DNA from: Amblyomma americanum
Lineage: Eukaryota > Arthropoda > Arachnida > Ixodida > Ixodidae
DNA length: 64,000 bases
NCBI RefSeq assembly: GCF_052857255.1
Contig: NC_135497.1
Location: 192,914,530-192,978,529 of the forward strand
Direction of reading: 5' to 3'
Position 1 is the stretch's first letter, and each line of letters starts with the position of its first letter. The notes below the pieces were generated by a model. It was not told where the DNA came from and ran no database searches. It saw nothing but the letters and a program-made list of their open reading frames with translations. Shown one piece after another: positions 30,927 to 41,527 of this stretch. The translations under genes and the position numbers were made by a program.

Positions 30927-32334
30927 AGGTCCTGTAAAGCATTGCCCTCTTCCTTTGAACTCTCCTCTGTTTAAGCGTCCAGGGATCACAATATGTAGAC
31001 TGTCATCATGCATTGTACAGATTGACAAGCTTTGCTACCTGTTCATATTCCATTGGGCTTGTTTTTTTGTAGATGTCATTTCAGCAAGGCCTTTTCCATG
31101 CTCCATTTTGCCATGTTTTCAAGAAGTGTAAAATTTTGGGGCCCACATTTGCAGACAATTGGAATTTTTTTGCTTGGGAACTAAGTCATTTAAGAAAAGG
31201 ACTGCGGTCATGGATAGTTGTGTTCACTGAATTGTGAAATTTTATTTCACTTGAATATTCATGCAGTGCTTGATGTTCACTTGGACAACTGTGTACAGGC
31301 GATCGTATATATATCAAAAGTTCATTTTCACGTTTTTTTCTATATGAGGTGCCAGAAGTATTTTTATTTGCTTTTTTGTATGAACATGGTTTTGCAAATA
31401 TAGATTTCTAAATTTATTTTCCTTTTGCAAGTGCATAAGGTAGCTTCTGTCCTAACATGGTGCTTTATTTTGATTGATGAAATGTTTTTATACATTGTGA
31501 CAAAGTACGATATCTTTAAAAGACCATTCTTAATGGCATTCTTCCTGCTTTGCAACACAAAAGTAGCGTACCTCACTGTTCATTATTCTTTGCTTCTTGT
31601 TCACTCCTGTTCAAAATAAAGTGCAATTTTTCTGACACATTTATACATTATGATCATAATAGCCTTAGCAAAAATTGCATGCTGGTACTGCACCTATTTA
31701 TGAATAAGATGTGTATCGATCATTGTTGCTTATTTTATTCTTTTATAGTAATGCAGCTTGCCTAAATGTAATATAAACAACTTAATTTTTGCAATTATCT
31801 CATTTTCACAAATCGCGTCGAAATTTCTAAAAATTGTTTTTGCAAATTATTTGGGCAAACTGCTTACACTGTTTTGTACACAAAATTTCTAAGAAGAGCA
31901 CTTTCTTCTCCGTGTTTTGATTATGTGTTTGACACTAGTGAGCACTGTAGACTGGAATTCATGCTTAAACAGTGGCATTACTTTCACAATGCTTGCCAAA
32001 GTGTATCTAGTCCATGAAGCATCATTTCACGCCTCAGTTTGCAGGTACGCTTCAGTAAGACATGTAACTCATGGCTTCATCACGCTTGCTCCTAAGTATA
32101 GCTTTGCATTCACTGCACTTCAGCTTTGCAGTAATGTGTATTTTTGTGCTATGCATGCAAAAACGTGCTACTGTCCCATGGAAGATGAGAGCTTGGAGTG
32201 GCTTGCCACCTTGCTAAATTTAGTGCCCACGAAAAGTTCGTAAATTGCCGCTTCATCTGGATTCTGAAAGTACTATATAGCTTGCAAAAAATATCTCGGT
32301 ATTCGTACTCAAGTGCTCTGGCATGTTCGTAGAC
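30927..32334. other. No gene seen
   Basis: AT-rich sequence with no recognised repeat or domain on either strand. Confidence 0.4.
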
Positions 32335-32359
32335 TGTCGTAAAACCTTAGAAACTACAT

Positions 32360-32917
32360 TATGCATTGGAAAACACATATTACACATCTTTGTTCGAAGC
32401 TGGCATACGGATGTTTTATTTTACTTAAGGCTTGTGAATGTTTCCAGTACCCCATCCTATGCATTCTTTACTTTTCCTTTATTCAAAGTCACCTCAGTTA
32501 CTGCATTGAGTCATGGGGAAACACCTTTACTACTTACCTGGAACCTGTATTCTCTCTACAAAAGCACGCATTAAGAATTATATCCTTTTCAAGGACCTCT
32601 CAAAGTAGCACGTACTTGTACAATTCTCCATGTTCTGCCACTAAATGCACTGTATGAATTCAAAATTGCTCAGATCATTCATAGAATTATAGCAACTAAT
32701 GATCCACTTCCCATCACTGTTCAAAATTCCGTTACTAAACACAAGAGCTGCCACAAACCAAAATTTTAATCTACCTCCATGTCAGAACCTGTACGGCAAA
32801 AGGCTCTTAGAATTTAACGGCACTCTTATTTGGAATACTTTGCCACTAAACATAAAACAAGCCCCTAATTTTACTCCTGCTTTAAACAGGTTCTTTTTTC
32901 AGAAATATTGTGAATAA
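32360..32917 (+). pseudogene. RT C-terminal region of the CR1/L2-like element (broken)
   Basis: Frames read HWKTHITHLCSKLAYGCFIL, YFSFIQSHLSYCIESWGN (the conserved Y.SF...L.Y....WGN block after the RT thumb of Jockey/CR1-type elements), LQKHALRIISFS, and after a frameshift near 32640 GKRLLEFNGTLIWNTLP and LNRFFFQKYCE, ending at a TGA at 32915-32917. No catalytic residues lie in this part. Confidence 0.6.
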
Positions 32918-32933
32918 TTGACTTCATAATATT

Positions 32934-33106
32934 ACGAGGTTAGTTCAGCAGCAGAAACAGTACGCCGTACACAGAAGACACCACGAAACGGGTCACACAA
33001 GCACTTCTTCCTCTTCTCCTTAGTAAACACACAAGCGCTAGCGGCAGCGTCTTCGTCGGCTACTAAGCGACACAACGTCTTCGCTTGGTGACTGCGCACC
33101 GTAACA
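32934..33106 (-). repeat. Gypsy derivative, 3' LTR (173 bp)
   Basis: In the element's orientation it starts TGTTACGGTGCGCAGTCACC at 33106 and ends at 32934. The first 50-60 bases recur at 35141-35198. A polypurine stretch with a run of 10 G (33110-33119 on the plus strand as C) lies directly upstream, as expected of a polypurine tract. Confidence 0.75.
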
Positions 33107-33479
33107 CTACCCCCCCCCCACCGCTAAGAGAGGAGAGCCAACGCAAGGCATGGTGGTCCGTAACGACACAGAAGGGCCGCCCAAACAAATACGGGCGGAA
33201 TTTTGTTAACACCCAAACAAGTGCAAGGCACTTCCGCTCAGTGATGGAATAGTTACATTCAGAGGGAGATAGCAGGCGGCTGGCATAAGCAATGACACGA
33301 TAGCGGTCGTGCTGGCGCTGCGCAAGGATGACCCCAATACCATGCATGGCCACTGGCGTCGGTGCGAAGTTCTGTAGGCGCAGAAGGGTGGAAATGGGCC
33401 AGCACAGGTGGAGCAGTGAGGGCCGCAACAAGTGCGGTGAAGGTGCTAGCTTGGTCAAGGCCCCAGGAGAAAGGCCCAT
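33063..33479 (-). pseudogene. Gypsy RNase H domain (partial)
   Basis: The frame continues from the RT and carries [40 protein letters not shown] and [13 protein letters not shown], covering the ERE-type Glu and the TDHHAL Asp of gypsy RNase H. It then runs into glycines from the polypurine tract and the LTR, so the last part and everything beyond, including integrase, is gone. A frame change separates it from the RT frame near 33300. Confidence 0.65.
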
Positions 33480-34497
33480 CTTTCTTCAGGAGGGAAGTAA
33501 GGGGACGGGCCGTGTCGGCAAAGTTCGGGATAAACCGGCGGAAATACGAGCAGAGCCCGAGGAGACTGCGCACATCGCTCGAGGAACGAGGGGTGGGGAA
33601 CTCGTGGACGACACGAACTTTGTCAGGGTCGGGCTTGACACCAGAAGCATCGACCAAGTGGCCGAGGACCTTGATTTGGCGCTGGCCGAAGCTGCACTTC
33701 TTGGAGTTGAGTTGGAGGCCGGCGCGGCAGAAGACGGAAAGGATAGTAGAAAGACAGTAAAGGTGGCTTTCGAGAGTGGGGGAGAAAACGACGTCATCCA
33801 GGTAGCACAAGCACGTCGTCCATTTGAATCCACGCAGGAGCGAGTCCATCATACGCTCAAAGGTGGCAGGAGCGTTGCAGAGGCCAAAAGACATGACCTT
33901 GAATTGGTACAGGCCATCAGGGGTGACAAAGGCTGTCTTCTCATGATCCCGTTCGTCAACAGCAATTTGCCAGTAGCCGGAGCGGAGATCAATAAAAGAA
34001 AAATAGCTGGCGCCGTGTAGGCAGTCGAGGGCGTCAATTCTCGGAAGAGGATAGACGTCTTTCTTTGTTATTTGATTAAGATGGTGATAGTCGACACAGA
34101 AGCGCCAAATGCCATCTTTCTTTTTAACCAACACAACTGGGGATGCCCACGGACTGCTAGAAGGCTCGATAATGTTGTTCGCCAGCATCTTGTCCACCTC
34201 CGTCTGAATGACATGGTGCTCAAGAAGGCAGACACGATAGGGCCTTCTGTGTATGGGGTTGGCATCGCCCATATTTATGTGATGGGTCACGACGGTAGTT
34301 TTGCCGAGAGGACGATTCCCAAAATCGAAGACGTCACTGTAGGAAACTAACAGGGTGGTGAGTGCGCTGGCGTGGTCAGGTGGAAAATCCGCCGCGATGA
34401 TTGCAGAAATAAGGTCTGGACGTGAAGCTGCCGAGCGGGGATCAGGGAGACCAGTCTGAGGTTGAGCTGCAAGGGCAGAAACTGTGCATTCGGCCAA
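33259..34497 (-). CDS. Gypsy reverse transcriptase (partial pol)
   Basis: One frame of 412 codons with a complete-looking [15 protein letters not shown] and FCVDYHHLN in the fingers, [18 protein letters not shown] with the first catalytic Asp, [24 protein letters not shown], and the catalytic box CYLDDVVF. Then [20 protein letters not shown] and [16 protein letters not shown] of the thumb and connection, ending LRTDASG at the start of RNase H. Asp-Asp of YLDD are intact. The frame lacks protease (which lies in another frame at 34780-35140) and integrase, so it is a remnant, though a well-kept one. Confidence 0.8.
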   Translation of the reverse strand: MAECTVSALAAQPQTGLPDPRSAASRPDLISAIIAADFPPDHASALTTLLVSYSDVFDFGNRPLGKTTVVTHHINMGDANPIHRRPYRVCLLEHHVIQTEVDKMLANNIIEPSSSPWASPVVLVKKKDGIWRFCVDYHHLNQITKKDVYPLPRIDALDCLHGASYFSFIDLRSGYWQIAVDERDHEKTAFVTPDGLYQFKVMSFGLCNAPATFERMMDSLLRGFKWTTCLCYLDDVVFSPTLESHLYCLSTILSVFCRAGLQLNSKKCSFGQRQIKVLGHLVDASGVKPDPDKVRVVHEFPTPRSSSDVRSLLGLCSYFRRFIPNFADTARPLTSLLKKDGPFSWGLDQASTFTALVAALTAPPVLAHFHPSAPTELRTDASGHAWYWGHPCAAPARPLSCHCLCQPPAISL

Positions 34498-34779
34498 AGG
34501 AAATAGTTCAGGGAGTGCGATTCCACAGGGTAAGACTTGAGTAGAGAGGCTAAAGTTGAGAATCTGAAGGGAGGTGCGGTTACCGATGACGGTCAGGACG
34601 GTGTGTGGAAGGATGACATTTCGCTGAAGGACAACGTCCTAGCTTGATTGGGCAAGTGATGTAGGCACCATCAGGAACGGGGGGAACCGGGGTCATTGGA
34701 ACATAGACTGCAGAATCGCGTGGCAGGCGAGTAAATTCAGCGGCACGTAAGCGGGACGGCTTGGAACCGGCACTTAATT

Positions 34780-35140
34780 TCAGAGCAGAGCGGCAGGTCC
34801 AATTAAACGAAGAAGGCCAGTCGAGCAATCGTTTAGAGCCGCATGCGTTGTTAAAAAGTCGATGCCGAGGATCACATCGTGGGGGCAGTGGTCGAGCACA
34901 GTGAACAGGACGGCTGTATTACACCCGGCAACGCAAACACGTGCAGTGCGCATTCCAACGACGGCAGCAGCACCGCCGTCGGCGAAACGAACGGCTGAGG
35001 AAACGGCGGGTGTCACAACCTTCTTCAAACGACGGCGAAAGGAAGACCTCAAGACAGAAATTTGAGAGCCAGTGTCAATCAGAGCCTTAACTGGTGCACC
35101 GTCCACGTAGATATCGAGAAGGTTGCGGCGAGGAGCGGGG
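34780..35140 (-). CDS. Gypsy aspartic protease domain (partial)
   Basis: The domain starts right behind the 5' LTR stump (RRNLLDIYVDGAPVK), carries the active-site LIDTGSQISVL and the second conserved block VILGIDFL, and then ends near 34780. The link to the RT frame (34500-34780) is broken by frameshifts. In intact elements the protease matures Gag-Pol. Here no gag precedes it, because the deletion joins the LTR almost directly to this domain. Confidence 0.7.
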
Positions 35141-35198
35141 GTCGACTACTCAGCGACACAACAACGTCGTCTTCGCTTGGCGACTGCGTACCGTAACA
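35141..35198 (-). repeat. Gypsy derivative, 5' LTR stump (about 58 bp)
   Basis: It starts TGTTACGGTACGCAGTCGCC at 35198 and matches the first part of the 3' LTR with a few differences, including a 5-6-base insertion around AACAACGTCGTC. The remaining two thirds of the LTR are deleted. Confidence 0.7.
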
Positions 35199-35395
35199 AT
35201 ATTCATTTTTGTATAAACTATGCATGTTATGAGTTATTGCGTTATGGACTGTATCTCTTGTTTCATTTGTTCGTGTGCTGCATTTATTTTGTATACTATG
35301 TTGATTATGGACCCGTTACTAGCCAGTGGCTATGGGTCCATCAATATGTTTGTATTTTGCAAGACATGCAATAAATAATGAATGAATGAATTCAC

Positions 35396-36067
35396 ATGTG
35401 CACATGGCTGAGAGAAAAGACGGACACAACTACTAATGCTGGCATAGAGCCATGACTATGTACGGATATGGTGTCAAAGGAGGAGGGCCCATTGAACTAT
35501 ATAATGAAGTTGCTTCCACGCATACTAGGAGTGTAATTACTTAGTTAGGACTTAACTAGAAATGAAGTTGCCTAATATGTATACAGTAGAATAATTTCTG
35601 GTTCAGTAGGCCATTAATTTCCTTATGGTCTTTGGCACTTTAATGGAATTGATGGCTTGGGGGCAGGGGGCGTATGCTCAAGGAAACTTCCGTGGTGACC
35701 TGGAGATGTGGTCTATGGGTACTACAGTAAACATAAAAGCTTATTAATTCAGTCTTCAGGGCTTTGGAAAATCACTTGTTGAATGAAACTCTTGCTATAA
35801 TCAGTAACAATTTTGCCATTATCCACCTTGGTTTTTCTCATTTCGACAGCTTTTTCCGTTCATGCTAAAAGAATAAAACTTGGCTTGGCTGTAAGGTTTG
35901 CTATGTGCTACAGTTGATTCTCAATAATTTAAACTTGAAGGAGACTGAGAATTTGTTCAGATTATGCAGAGTTTGAAATAATAAAGACAATCTTTTTACT
36001 GCACTTGATGTGGATGAACAAGCTGACAGTGATGAAGTGACTGAACAAAAAAATTAGCACCTAACCA
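35396..36067. other. No gene seen
   Basis: AT-rich intron-like sequence between the CR1/L2-like tail and the SINE. Confidence 0.4.
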
Positions 36068-36384
36068 CTTCGCCCGCTGCGGTGGCTCAGGGCGAAGTTA
36101 GAGCGCTCGGCTACTGATCCGGAGTTCCCTGGTTCGAACCCGACCGCGGTGGCTGCGTCTTTATGGAGGCAAAATGCTAAGCCGCCCGTGTGCTGTGCGA
36201 TGTCAGTGCACATTAAAGGTCCCCAGGTGGTCGAAATTATTCCGGAGCCCTCCACTACGGCACCTAGCTCTCTCTTCCTTTCTTCTTTCACTCCCTCCTT
36301 TATTCCTTCCCGTACGGCGCGGTTCAGGTGTTCAACGATATACGAGGCAGATACTGCACCATTTCCTTTCCCCAAAAACCAATT
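36068..36384 (+). mobile_element. Ruka-type SINE, full length
   Basis: This is the best reference copy in the window: head CCCGCTGCGGTGGCTCAGGG, GCTCGGCTACTGATCCGGAG, B-box GGTTCGAACCC (about 36131-36141), GACCGCGGTGGCTGCG, the body (GCCCGTGTGCTGTGCGATGT, CCAGGTGGTCGAAATTATTC, CCCTCCACTACGGCACC), the pyrimidine-rich stretch, GTACGGCGCGGTTCAGGTG, and TTTCCTTTCCCCAAAAACCA at the end. About 315 bp. Confidence 0.75.
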
Positions 36385-39300
36385 ATTACGCTTGTCTCGT
36401 ACGGGCGCAGTGGGGCCGTGCGGGCACGCAAGAATCACGCGGTGAGTGGCGAACACAGCGCACATCCAAAGCGTGTTCACCATGAAGCTTGCGGCTTGCT
36501 GCCCGTTCGTTCGGGGCGGAAGCTACGCTGGCGTTCGTGGCATCGGGTTTGTCGAAGCTATGCTGGCGTTCGTGGCATCGAGTTTGTCAAAAATGATGTG
36601 CCGACGAACTACGAGTGCAACTTGAGTCCCGCACATTTTGGCAAGGCACCTGGCAGCACTTCTACGTGGTTTGCCACTCCCCGCGTCTGTTTCACCATAC
36701 ATAGCAGAGCGATTTGTCTAACGGGCAAGGCGTCGCGCCGAACAGGCGATGGCGTTCCGTGGACTCCCTGGCAGTGCTGCAACACGCTGTCACGTTCCAC
36801 TCTTAAAGGCGAAGTTTAAGCATCCTCCAATTTTTTTCTACTGCTATAGGTGGGTGGATGAGATTAAGAACTTTGCAGGGATAGGGTGGCCACAGATGGC
36901 ACAGGAGAAGGCTAATTGGAAAGGTAAGGGAGAGTCTTTGCCCCGCAGTGAGTGTACTAAGGCTGCTGCTAATGACAATTAGCAGTGCCAGCAGCACATG
37001 GCAAAGATGCCGGTGTTGTATAGTTGAAGCTTCAGAGTGTGAAGCCTTCTTTTTAAAGAGGCACCAGCCACCTCCCCATGGCACCTCCTAGCTAGATGCT
37101 GCCCAACCACCTACCACTACATTCGATCGACCTCCACACCCCTGCCCACCTTTACTCTCCAGAAGCATCGTCCCTTGCCCACCCTACTGTACCTTCCACA
37201 AGGCCTCCACCCACTAGTCCTCACTACAGTGGATCAAAGAATCATGGTGTAAATTGACATCACAGACTCAGTGGAAAAGCCAGCTGCTCTTTCGGAGCCC
37301 CACCCACCTCTCCACTCTCGAACCTCCAACCCACCCAACCTACACTCTCTTGAAGTGCCAGCCACCTCGCCCTTAAGAAAAATTCTGTTGGGTGTGTAGG
37401 CTTGGCTTAGTGTAAGAGCATCATGTAATCATCGAGGGCAAATACTTGCAGTAGAAGCTCTTTCGCTTCAGGTTTCATGATCGTCTGTCAGTCTCTTTTT
37501 CGCTCTCATTTGCATGCTGGACTTAGGTACAAATAAATGTGTGGATGTGAGGGTGCGTAAATCATTTGAAAGAAGCAGTGCCCTGACTGATATCAAATCC
37601 ATTTTGACTTTGGCTTAAGATGAGAGGTGAGGCATGAAATATACTTCTCTGTTAAAGGTATATTTCAGTCGACCGAAATTAAAATTGGCTTCTTTTTTTT
37701 TCAAAAATTCTTGCTTCTTTGAAGTACCAGAATCGAGTTTTTTCTTTACCTATGGCCAGTTTTCAGATTACCTTTGCTCAATGATGAATTCAATTAAGAG
37801 AAAGGAAATATTTTGTAGCTTCCAGATGCTTTACTTTGGCTTGGCAAATAAAGCTTTATTTTATCTTTACTGTGCATGCATTTTTAAATGTCATGAGTCG
37901 AGCTATTTAAAGTGCTTCTTGTATATAGTGATGAGTAGAACGTTTTTAGTGCACATGAGAATTTCTAAAGTTGATGTAGCCCTTGGAAGCCAGTCAACTT
38001 AATGGAAATGCCATTAATCTTTCAGCAGACTGGAATGATCCAGTTCGAATGTTCAATTTGCAGTACAAATGGTAGCTGTTCCTCCTTTTCTCGCTTCTGG
38101 CTTTGCACCGAGCAACTTTAGATTTTCACAATGCCATTTGTGTTTGTCCAGAAAATCAATGAATAAAGTCCATAAAATTGGTGGAATGCCTTGGCTACAG
38201 GTGGTTTGATTTTCCTTTTTTTGCAAATGGTAAGCGGATCTTCTCACATTATTGATGAAGTGCTAGACGCTACTGCACCGATCTGTGGATTACATTAGTC
38301 CTGGGCAATGTGACCTGTTACGTTTGTGTTTGTATGCTCGGAAAAGCTTTCATTACGACAAAACAAATCACGTTATATACATTCGAAAGAGCAAACATCC
38401 TGGAATAAGGGACAGTGCCTGACTTCCCCTGTGCATTGTATAGTGGCCCAGCATTCCTCTTCTTCCTATTTTTGAGCTAATTTTTCCTATGGGATTTCAT
38501 GTGCCGTGTTCCATTTTTGAGTTTTGCACAAGGACAGGCTTTTAGACGTGGTCTGTCATGTAATCAGTAATATTGTCATATGTGATTTAGTGAAGAAACT
38601 TTCACTTTTTATGTATTCGTGAAAATAAGCATTTTGTGCATCTACAGTGCTGCTCTCCTTATTTCCTATTTCAAAGTTTTTGTGGCAAGTGGTGTGTATT
38701 CTTACCCTTTGAGTCTAATTGGCAAGATTGTGTATTCCACAAAGCCTCTTTCATGGTTGTATCACCTGTTCTCAGCTCCTTTGGCAAAAAAGTAAACATT
38801 AACCAGCTCTTGTTACCAGCAAAGTTGTTGCAGGTACTTTTTGTTACACATTTAGCCATTATTGATTATGCGGAGCCACCTGACAGATATAACTGTCTGG
38901 GATGTTGGTATCTTAAAATGTCATGGGGCCTATGCAATGACTGCAGTTCTGCTGTGGGCACCTCTTGCCTGCAAGGTTCATTCTGGTGCATGTTTTTATT
39001 TCATGATTTTCAGTCATATTCACTTGATAAGATGAGACAAGACAAGCATGTGAGAGGGAGTATTGGGTGTGCTGCTCTGTTAGGCATATGTATTTCTTTG
39101 AATACTGATCATAAGTAATATCCCGCTGCAGTGTTTGTAGCTTTTCACTCACAGTTAGTTTTCTTTTGGTGATTTGCTGTTTGTGATCTATCTTGCCTAT
39201 GTGATGTGCATAATCATTTATTTCAATACTGAGGCATGCCCGAACTTTGGCTTGCTGAATTTCAATACTGTGTCTGCGAGCACAATGATCAGGCACCTTC

Positions 39301-39401
39301 ACTTGTCATTAACTGTTCTTGGCGGGCGAGCCAGCCCTCATCTGTGCAATGTGGAAAATTCCTCGCATATTAGGTGACATATACTTTCTTCCGTTGCGCA
39401 G
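36385..39401. other. GC-rich repeat-like block, then intron-like DNA; no gene seen
   Basis: 36400-36830 is CpG-rich and unlike the rest; it holds a 35-bp tandem duplication (next entry) and ends in CTTAAAGGCGAAGTTTAAGC, which looks like the end of an interspersed repeat. 37040-37380 is a C-rich, ACC/CTCC-type low-complexity strip. The rest is AT-rich without domains. Confidence 0.4.
36521..36590 (+). repeat. 35-bp tandem duplication
   Basis: AGCTACGCTGGCGTTCGTGG and its continuation at 36521-36555 is repeated at 36556-36590 with three substitutions. Confidence 0.85.
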
Positions 39402-39660
39402 GGCTGGCCAGCACCGACGGCAGGTGTGGCTTGCCAGCTGGGATGGAATTGCACACAGCGAAGCAGCATGTGTGCCTGAGTGCGGTAATGACAGCTGCTT
39501 CAAGGACAAGGACATCCCTTTTAGCGCTGCCATTGTGGCAAGGCTTTCAATGTGAAGTGTAACCTGACAAAGCGCCTTCACATTCACAGGTGAGAGGCTG
39601 CACCAATGCACACAACGCAGCAAGAACATGCACATTTGCAGACAGTGCATTGTATTTTTT
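39402..39660 (+). pseudogene. Degenerate C2H2 zinc-finger exon
   Basis: It starts after a good acceptor (TTCTTCCGTTGCGCAG, 39386-39401). Its first part parallels the linker of the live exon at 29903, including GTGCCTGAGTGCGG against GCCCTGAGTGCGA. Around 39515-39590 it encodes a finger-like CGKAFNVKCNLTKRLHIH, but an in-frame TAG stands just before the finger, the first Cys pair spacing is damaged, and a TGA follows the last His. It is a dead duplicate of a zinc-finger exon on the same strand as the live one. Confidence 0.6.
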
Positions 39661-39814
39661 AAGCATTGCCACCAGTTAGGTGAAACATCCTATATGATCT
39701 TATTTTTGCCTTAATTCTTTGTGTTGGGCTCCTGCTACAAAACACGACGAAGCTGCTCCGAATCGAATTTTCTCCTGGTAAAGAGCCGGTTCTAAAATGG
39801 TCTTGGTGATTTCC

Positions 39815-40090
39815 ACCACTGCCTCTTTAAACAATGTAGCTAGGTACTCTGGCTTCCCGGCGGCTTCCCAATCGCAGTGTACAGTCCTACCTGTTTGCTT
39901 AAGCTGCATGGAGGAGGTGCTGGGTTCGATCCCCAAAACTGCAGTGTACCCACCAGTTATATGGTGGGTACAAGCGCTCCTTTTGCCTGGTGCTTGGCTT
40001 ATCTACAGTGAAATGCTTGGAAATTGGGTCTCTGACCATGGCACTGCTTGGCCGAATGCTGCCCCTGTGCCATAATATATAATAGTAACC
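39815..40090 (+). mobile_element. tRNA-derived SINE, third type
   Basis: A B-box GGTTCGATCCC at about 39923-39933 lies in a tRNA-like context (TGGAGGAGGTGCTGGGTTCG). It is followed by CACCAGTTATATGGTGGGTA, a small hairpin, GCTCCTTTTGCCTGGTGCTT, TCTCTGACCATGGCA and GCCCCTGTGCCATAATATAT, ending with ACCATCATCAGAG. Short ATC repeats at the end match the RTE-like tail. The A-box is weak. Confidence 0.5.
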
Positions 40091-40163
40091 ATCATCAGAG
40101 TTTGGTTTAGCCACTTTGATTCGTTCAAATCCTTGCCATATGGTCCAAATTGATAAGACTGCA

Positions 40164-40980
40164 TTTTTATTTTATGTTCACAGCATCAGGTACTCTGCCA
40201 GTATCTCACACCTTTTTGTTGCTGCAACACACCTCAAAGTATTTGTGAACTGCAGTTTGAATGCATTGCCACAAACGTCCCTGCATTTGCCGTGAAAAGC
40301 TTTTGTGGTGACCAGACGAACCTGGATTAAAAGTAGTCATATGATTAAAGGTTATTGGCAGCTGCATTAACTAGGTCTTTCAGACCACGTGCTCACTGCA
40401 TGGTGTTTTACCTCATAAAGTTCCAGCAGTAAGTGCCACGGTGTGCAGATCTAGTTGTGTTTGTTTGTTCTAAAGACTTGACATAGAGAAGGCGAGTGTT
40501 TTTTTTTGTACAGTGCAGATCTTAGGCACCCAATCTTTGGTTGGGAGTTGGTAGCGATGTCGGAGTTTTAAAGTGTGAGGGGGAAAGTGAAACAAGGGTA
40601 AGGTGAGAGTGACAGGAACAGTGTTGATCGTGCTGACTGGCAGAAGGTGCAGTGAGAGAGAAGAGGGGGAGGCAGTACATGTTTCTGCAGAACACTGGCT
40701 GCAGCTAAACGCACCACCTGAGCTGGTGTTCAATGGTAGTGATGCCAGAATCGAGCTATGCGTGCTACCTAAGCTGGGTATCATTGCTGTGACGACCCAG
40801 GTGGGTACACGGCCAGTGCGGAGGCTATGCATTGTCAATGCGAGGATTTGGAAGTTTGATGCAGCCGATGCGGGCTCTTGGCATATCATTTTATGGGAAT
40901 ACTGTGCCACTTCGCGCAGCACAAGCCATCATTTACCATTTTTATGGGCTGGGTGAGAGAGTGATGGTCCACAGGGGTGA
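40164..40980 (+). repeat. Unclassified ~790-bp dispersed repeat, copy 2
   Basis: It matches 20573-21355 along its length in the same orientation. It has 23 extra bases (ATTAACTAGGTCTTTCAGACC...) after GGCAGCTGC and keeps 16 bases that copy 1 lacks. A 117-codon frame (40603-40956) is open here and disrupted in copy 1 by that 16-base difference; its protein has no domain I recognise. Confidence 0.7.
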
Positions 40981-41136
40981 CTGTGCATAAATGCTATGCT
41001 TTGCTGAAAGGCAGTAACAGCTTGAGCAAAGACTCAGTAATGTTTTTTTGAAATGCTGTAGTTTCTTGGGAGAAATATACTAAACAGTGTTGGTTAAATG
41101 TTTAGGGGAATCGCCCAAGGTGGAGTAAATTTGTAA

Positions 41137-41345
41137 TAAGGGAGCAAATTACTCATTGATATCCATCCAAGCACAGCCACGCGGTTCCAAAGGAAAGCTA
41201 TACAGCTTCCACAGAAACTTCGCAGTCAACAATTCGTCCTGGTCCAGAGTTCGAACCCGGGACCACCGTTTCATCGGAGCACTCGCTCTAGTACCAACTG
41301 AGCTAACCGGGACGGCTAGCATATGGTAGGGCGAGAGTGAATTGA
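41137..41345 (-). mobile_element. Second tRNA-derived SINE family, full length
   Basis: Minus-strand head with GTTAGCTCAGTTGGTACTAG (A-box) and GGTTCGAACTC/CCCGGGTTCGAAC (B-box region, about 41246-41262), then CAGGACGAATTGTTGACTGC, GAAGTTTCTGTGGAAGCTGT and TGGATATCAATGAGTAATTT at the 3' end. It forms an inverted pair with the next copy. Confidence 0.7.
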
Positions 41346-41374
41346 TCAATAACTAAGAGGGAACATATTGGTCA

Positions 41375-41527
41375 AGTGAAGCGGTGGTCCTGGGTTCAAA
41401 CCCCATACCAGGACAAATTTTTCTAGATCTACACTACAAAGTTTCTGTGGAAGCTGTATAGCTTTCCTTTGTAGCCCTGTGGCTGTACTTGGGTGGACAC
41501 CAATGAGTAATTTGCTCCCTTATACTA
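41375..41527 (+). mobile_element. Second tRNA-derived SINE family, 5'-truncated copy
   Basis: Plus-strand copy starting in the head (GAAGCGGTGGTCCTGGGTTC) and running through CAGGACAAATTTTTC, GTTTCTGTGGAAGCTGTATA and CACCAATGAGTAATTTGCTC. It faces the minus-strand copy, so the two could pair over about 120 bases. Confidence 0.7.

Larger units (their letters stand above)
32934..35198 (-). mobile_element. Ty3/gypsy deletion derivative with 5-bp target-site duplication
   Basis: The target duplication ATATT lies at 32929-32933 and 35199-35203. Between them, in minus orientation, are a stump of the 5' LTR (35198-35141), aspartic protease, RT and the start of RNase H, and the full 3' LTR. Gag, most of the 5' LTR, and all of integrase are missing, so the 2.27-kb unit cannot move itself. 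The presence of clean ends means the deletions either preceded insertion or occurred inside an integrated copy. It lies in the 3' UTR of a CR1/L2-like element and is therefore younger. Confidence 0.75.
32335..35395 (+). mobile_element. CR1/L2-like non-LTR 3' region interrupted by a gypsy derivative
   Basis: The coding end lies at about 32340-32917, then a 3' UTR that is split at 32933 by the gypsy derivative and continues from 35199 to about 35395. The far part contains a hairpin formed by TATGGACCC and GGGTCCAT around TAGCCAGTGGC, and ends in AATAAATAATGAATGAATGAA. The element is 5'-truncated inside the RT C-terminal region. Confidence 0.65.

Noticed and set aside
33328..34020. 230-codon plus-strand frame
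   Set aside because: It is the antisense shadow of the gypsy reverse transcriptase, whose motifs are clear on the minus strand.
36068..36145. Possible tRNA gene on the plus strand
   Set aside because: The cloverleaf is incomplete and the segment is the head of a full-length Ruka-type SINE.
37040..37380. C-rich strip considered as a proline-rich coding exon
   Set aside because: All frames are broken by stops within short distance and no splice sites frame it; low-complexity DNA is more likely.
40603..40956. 117-codon frame in repeat copy 2 as a host gene
   Set aside because: It lies inside a dispersed repeat, is broken in the other copy, and has no recognisable domain.
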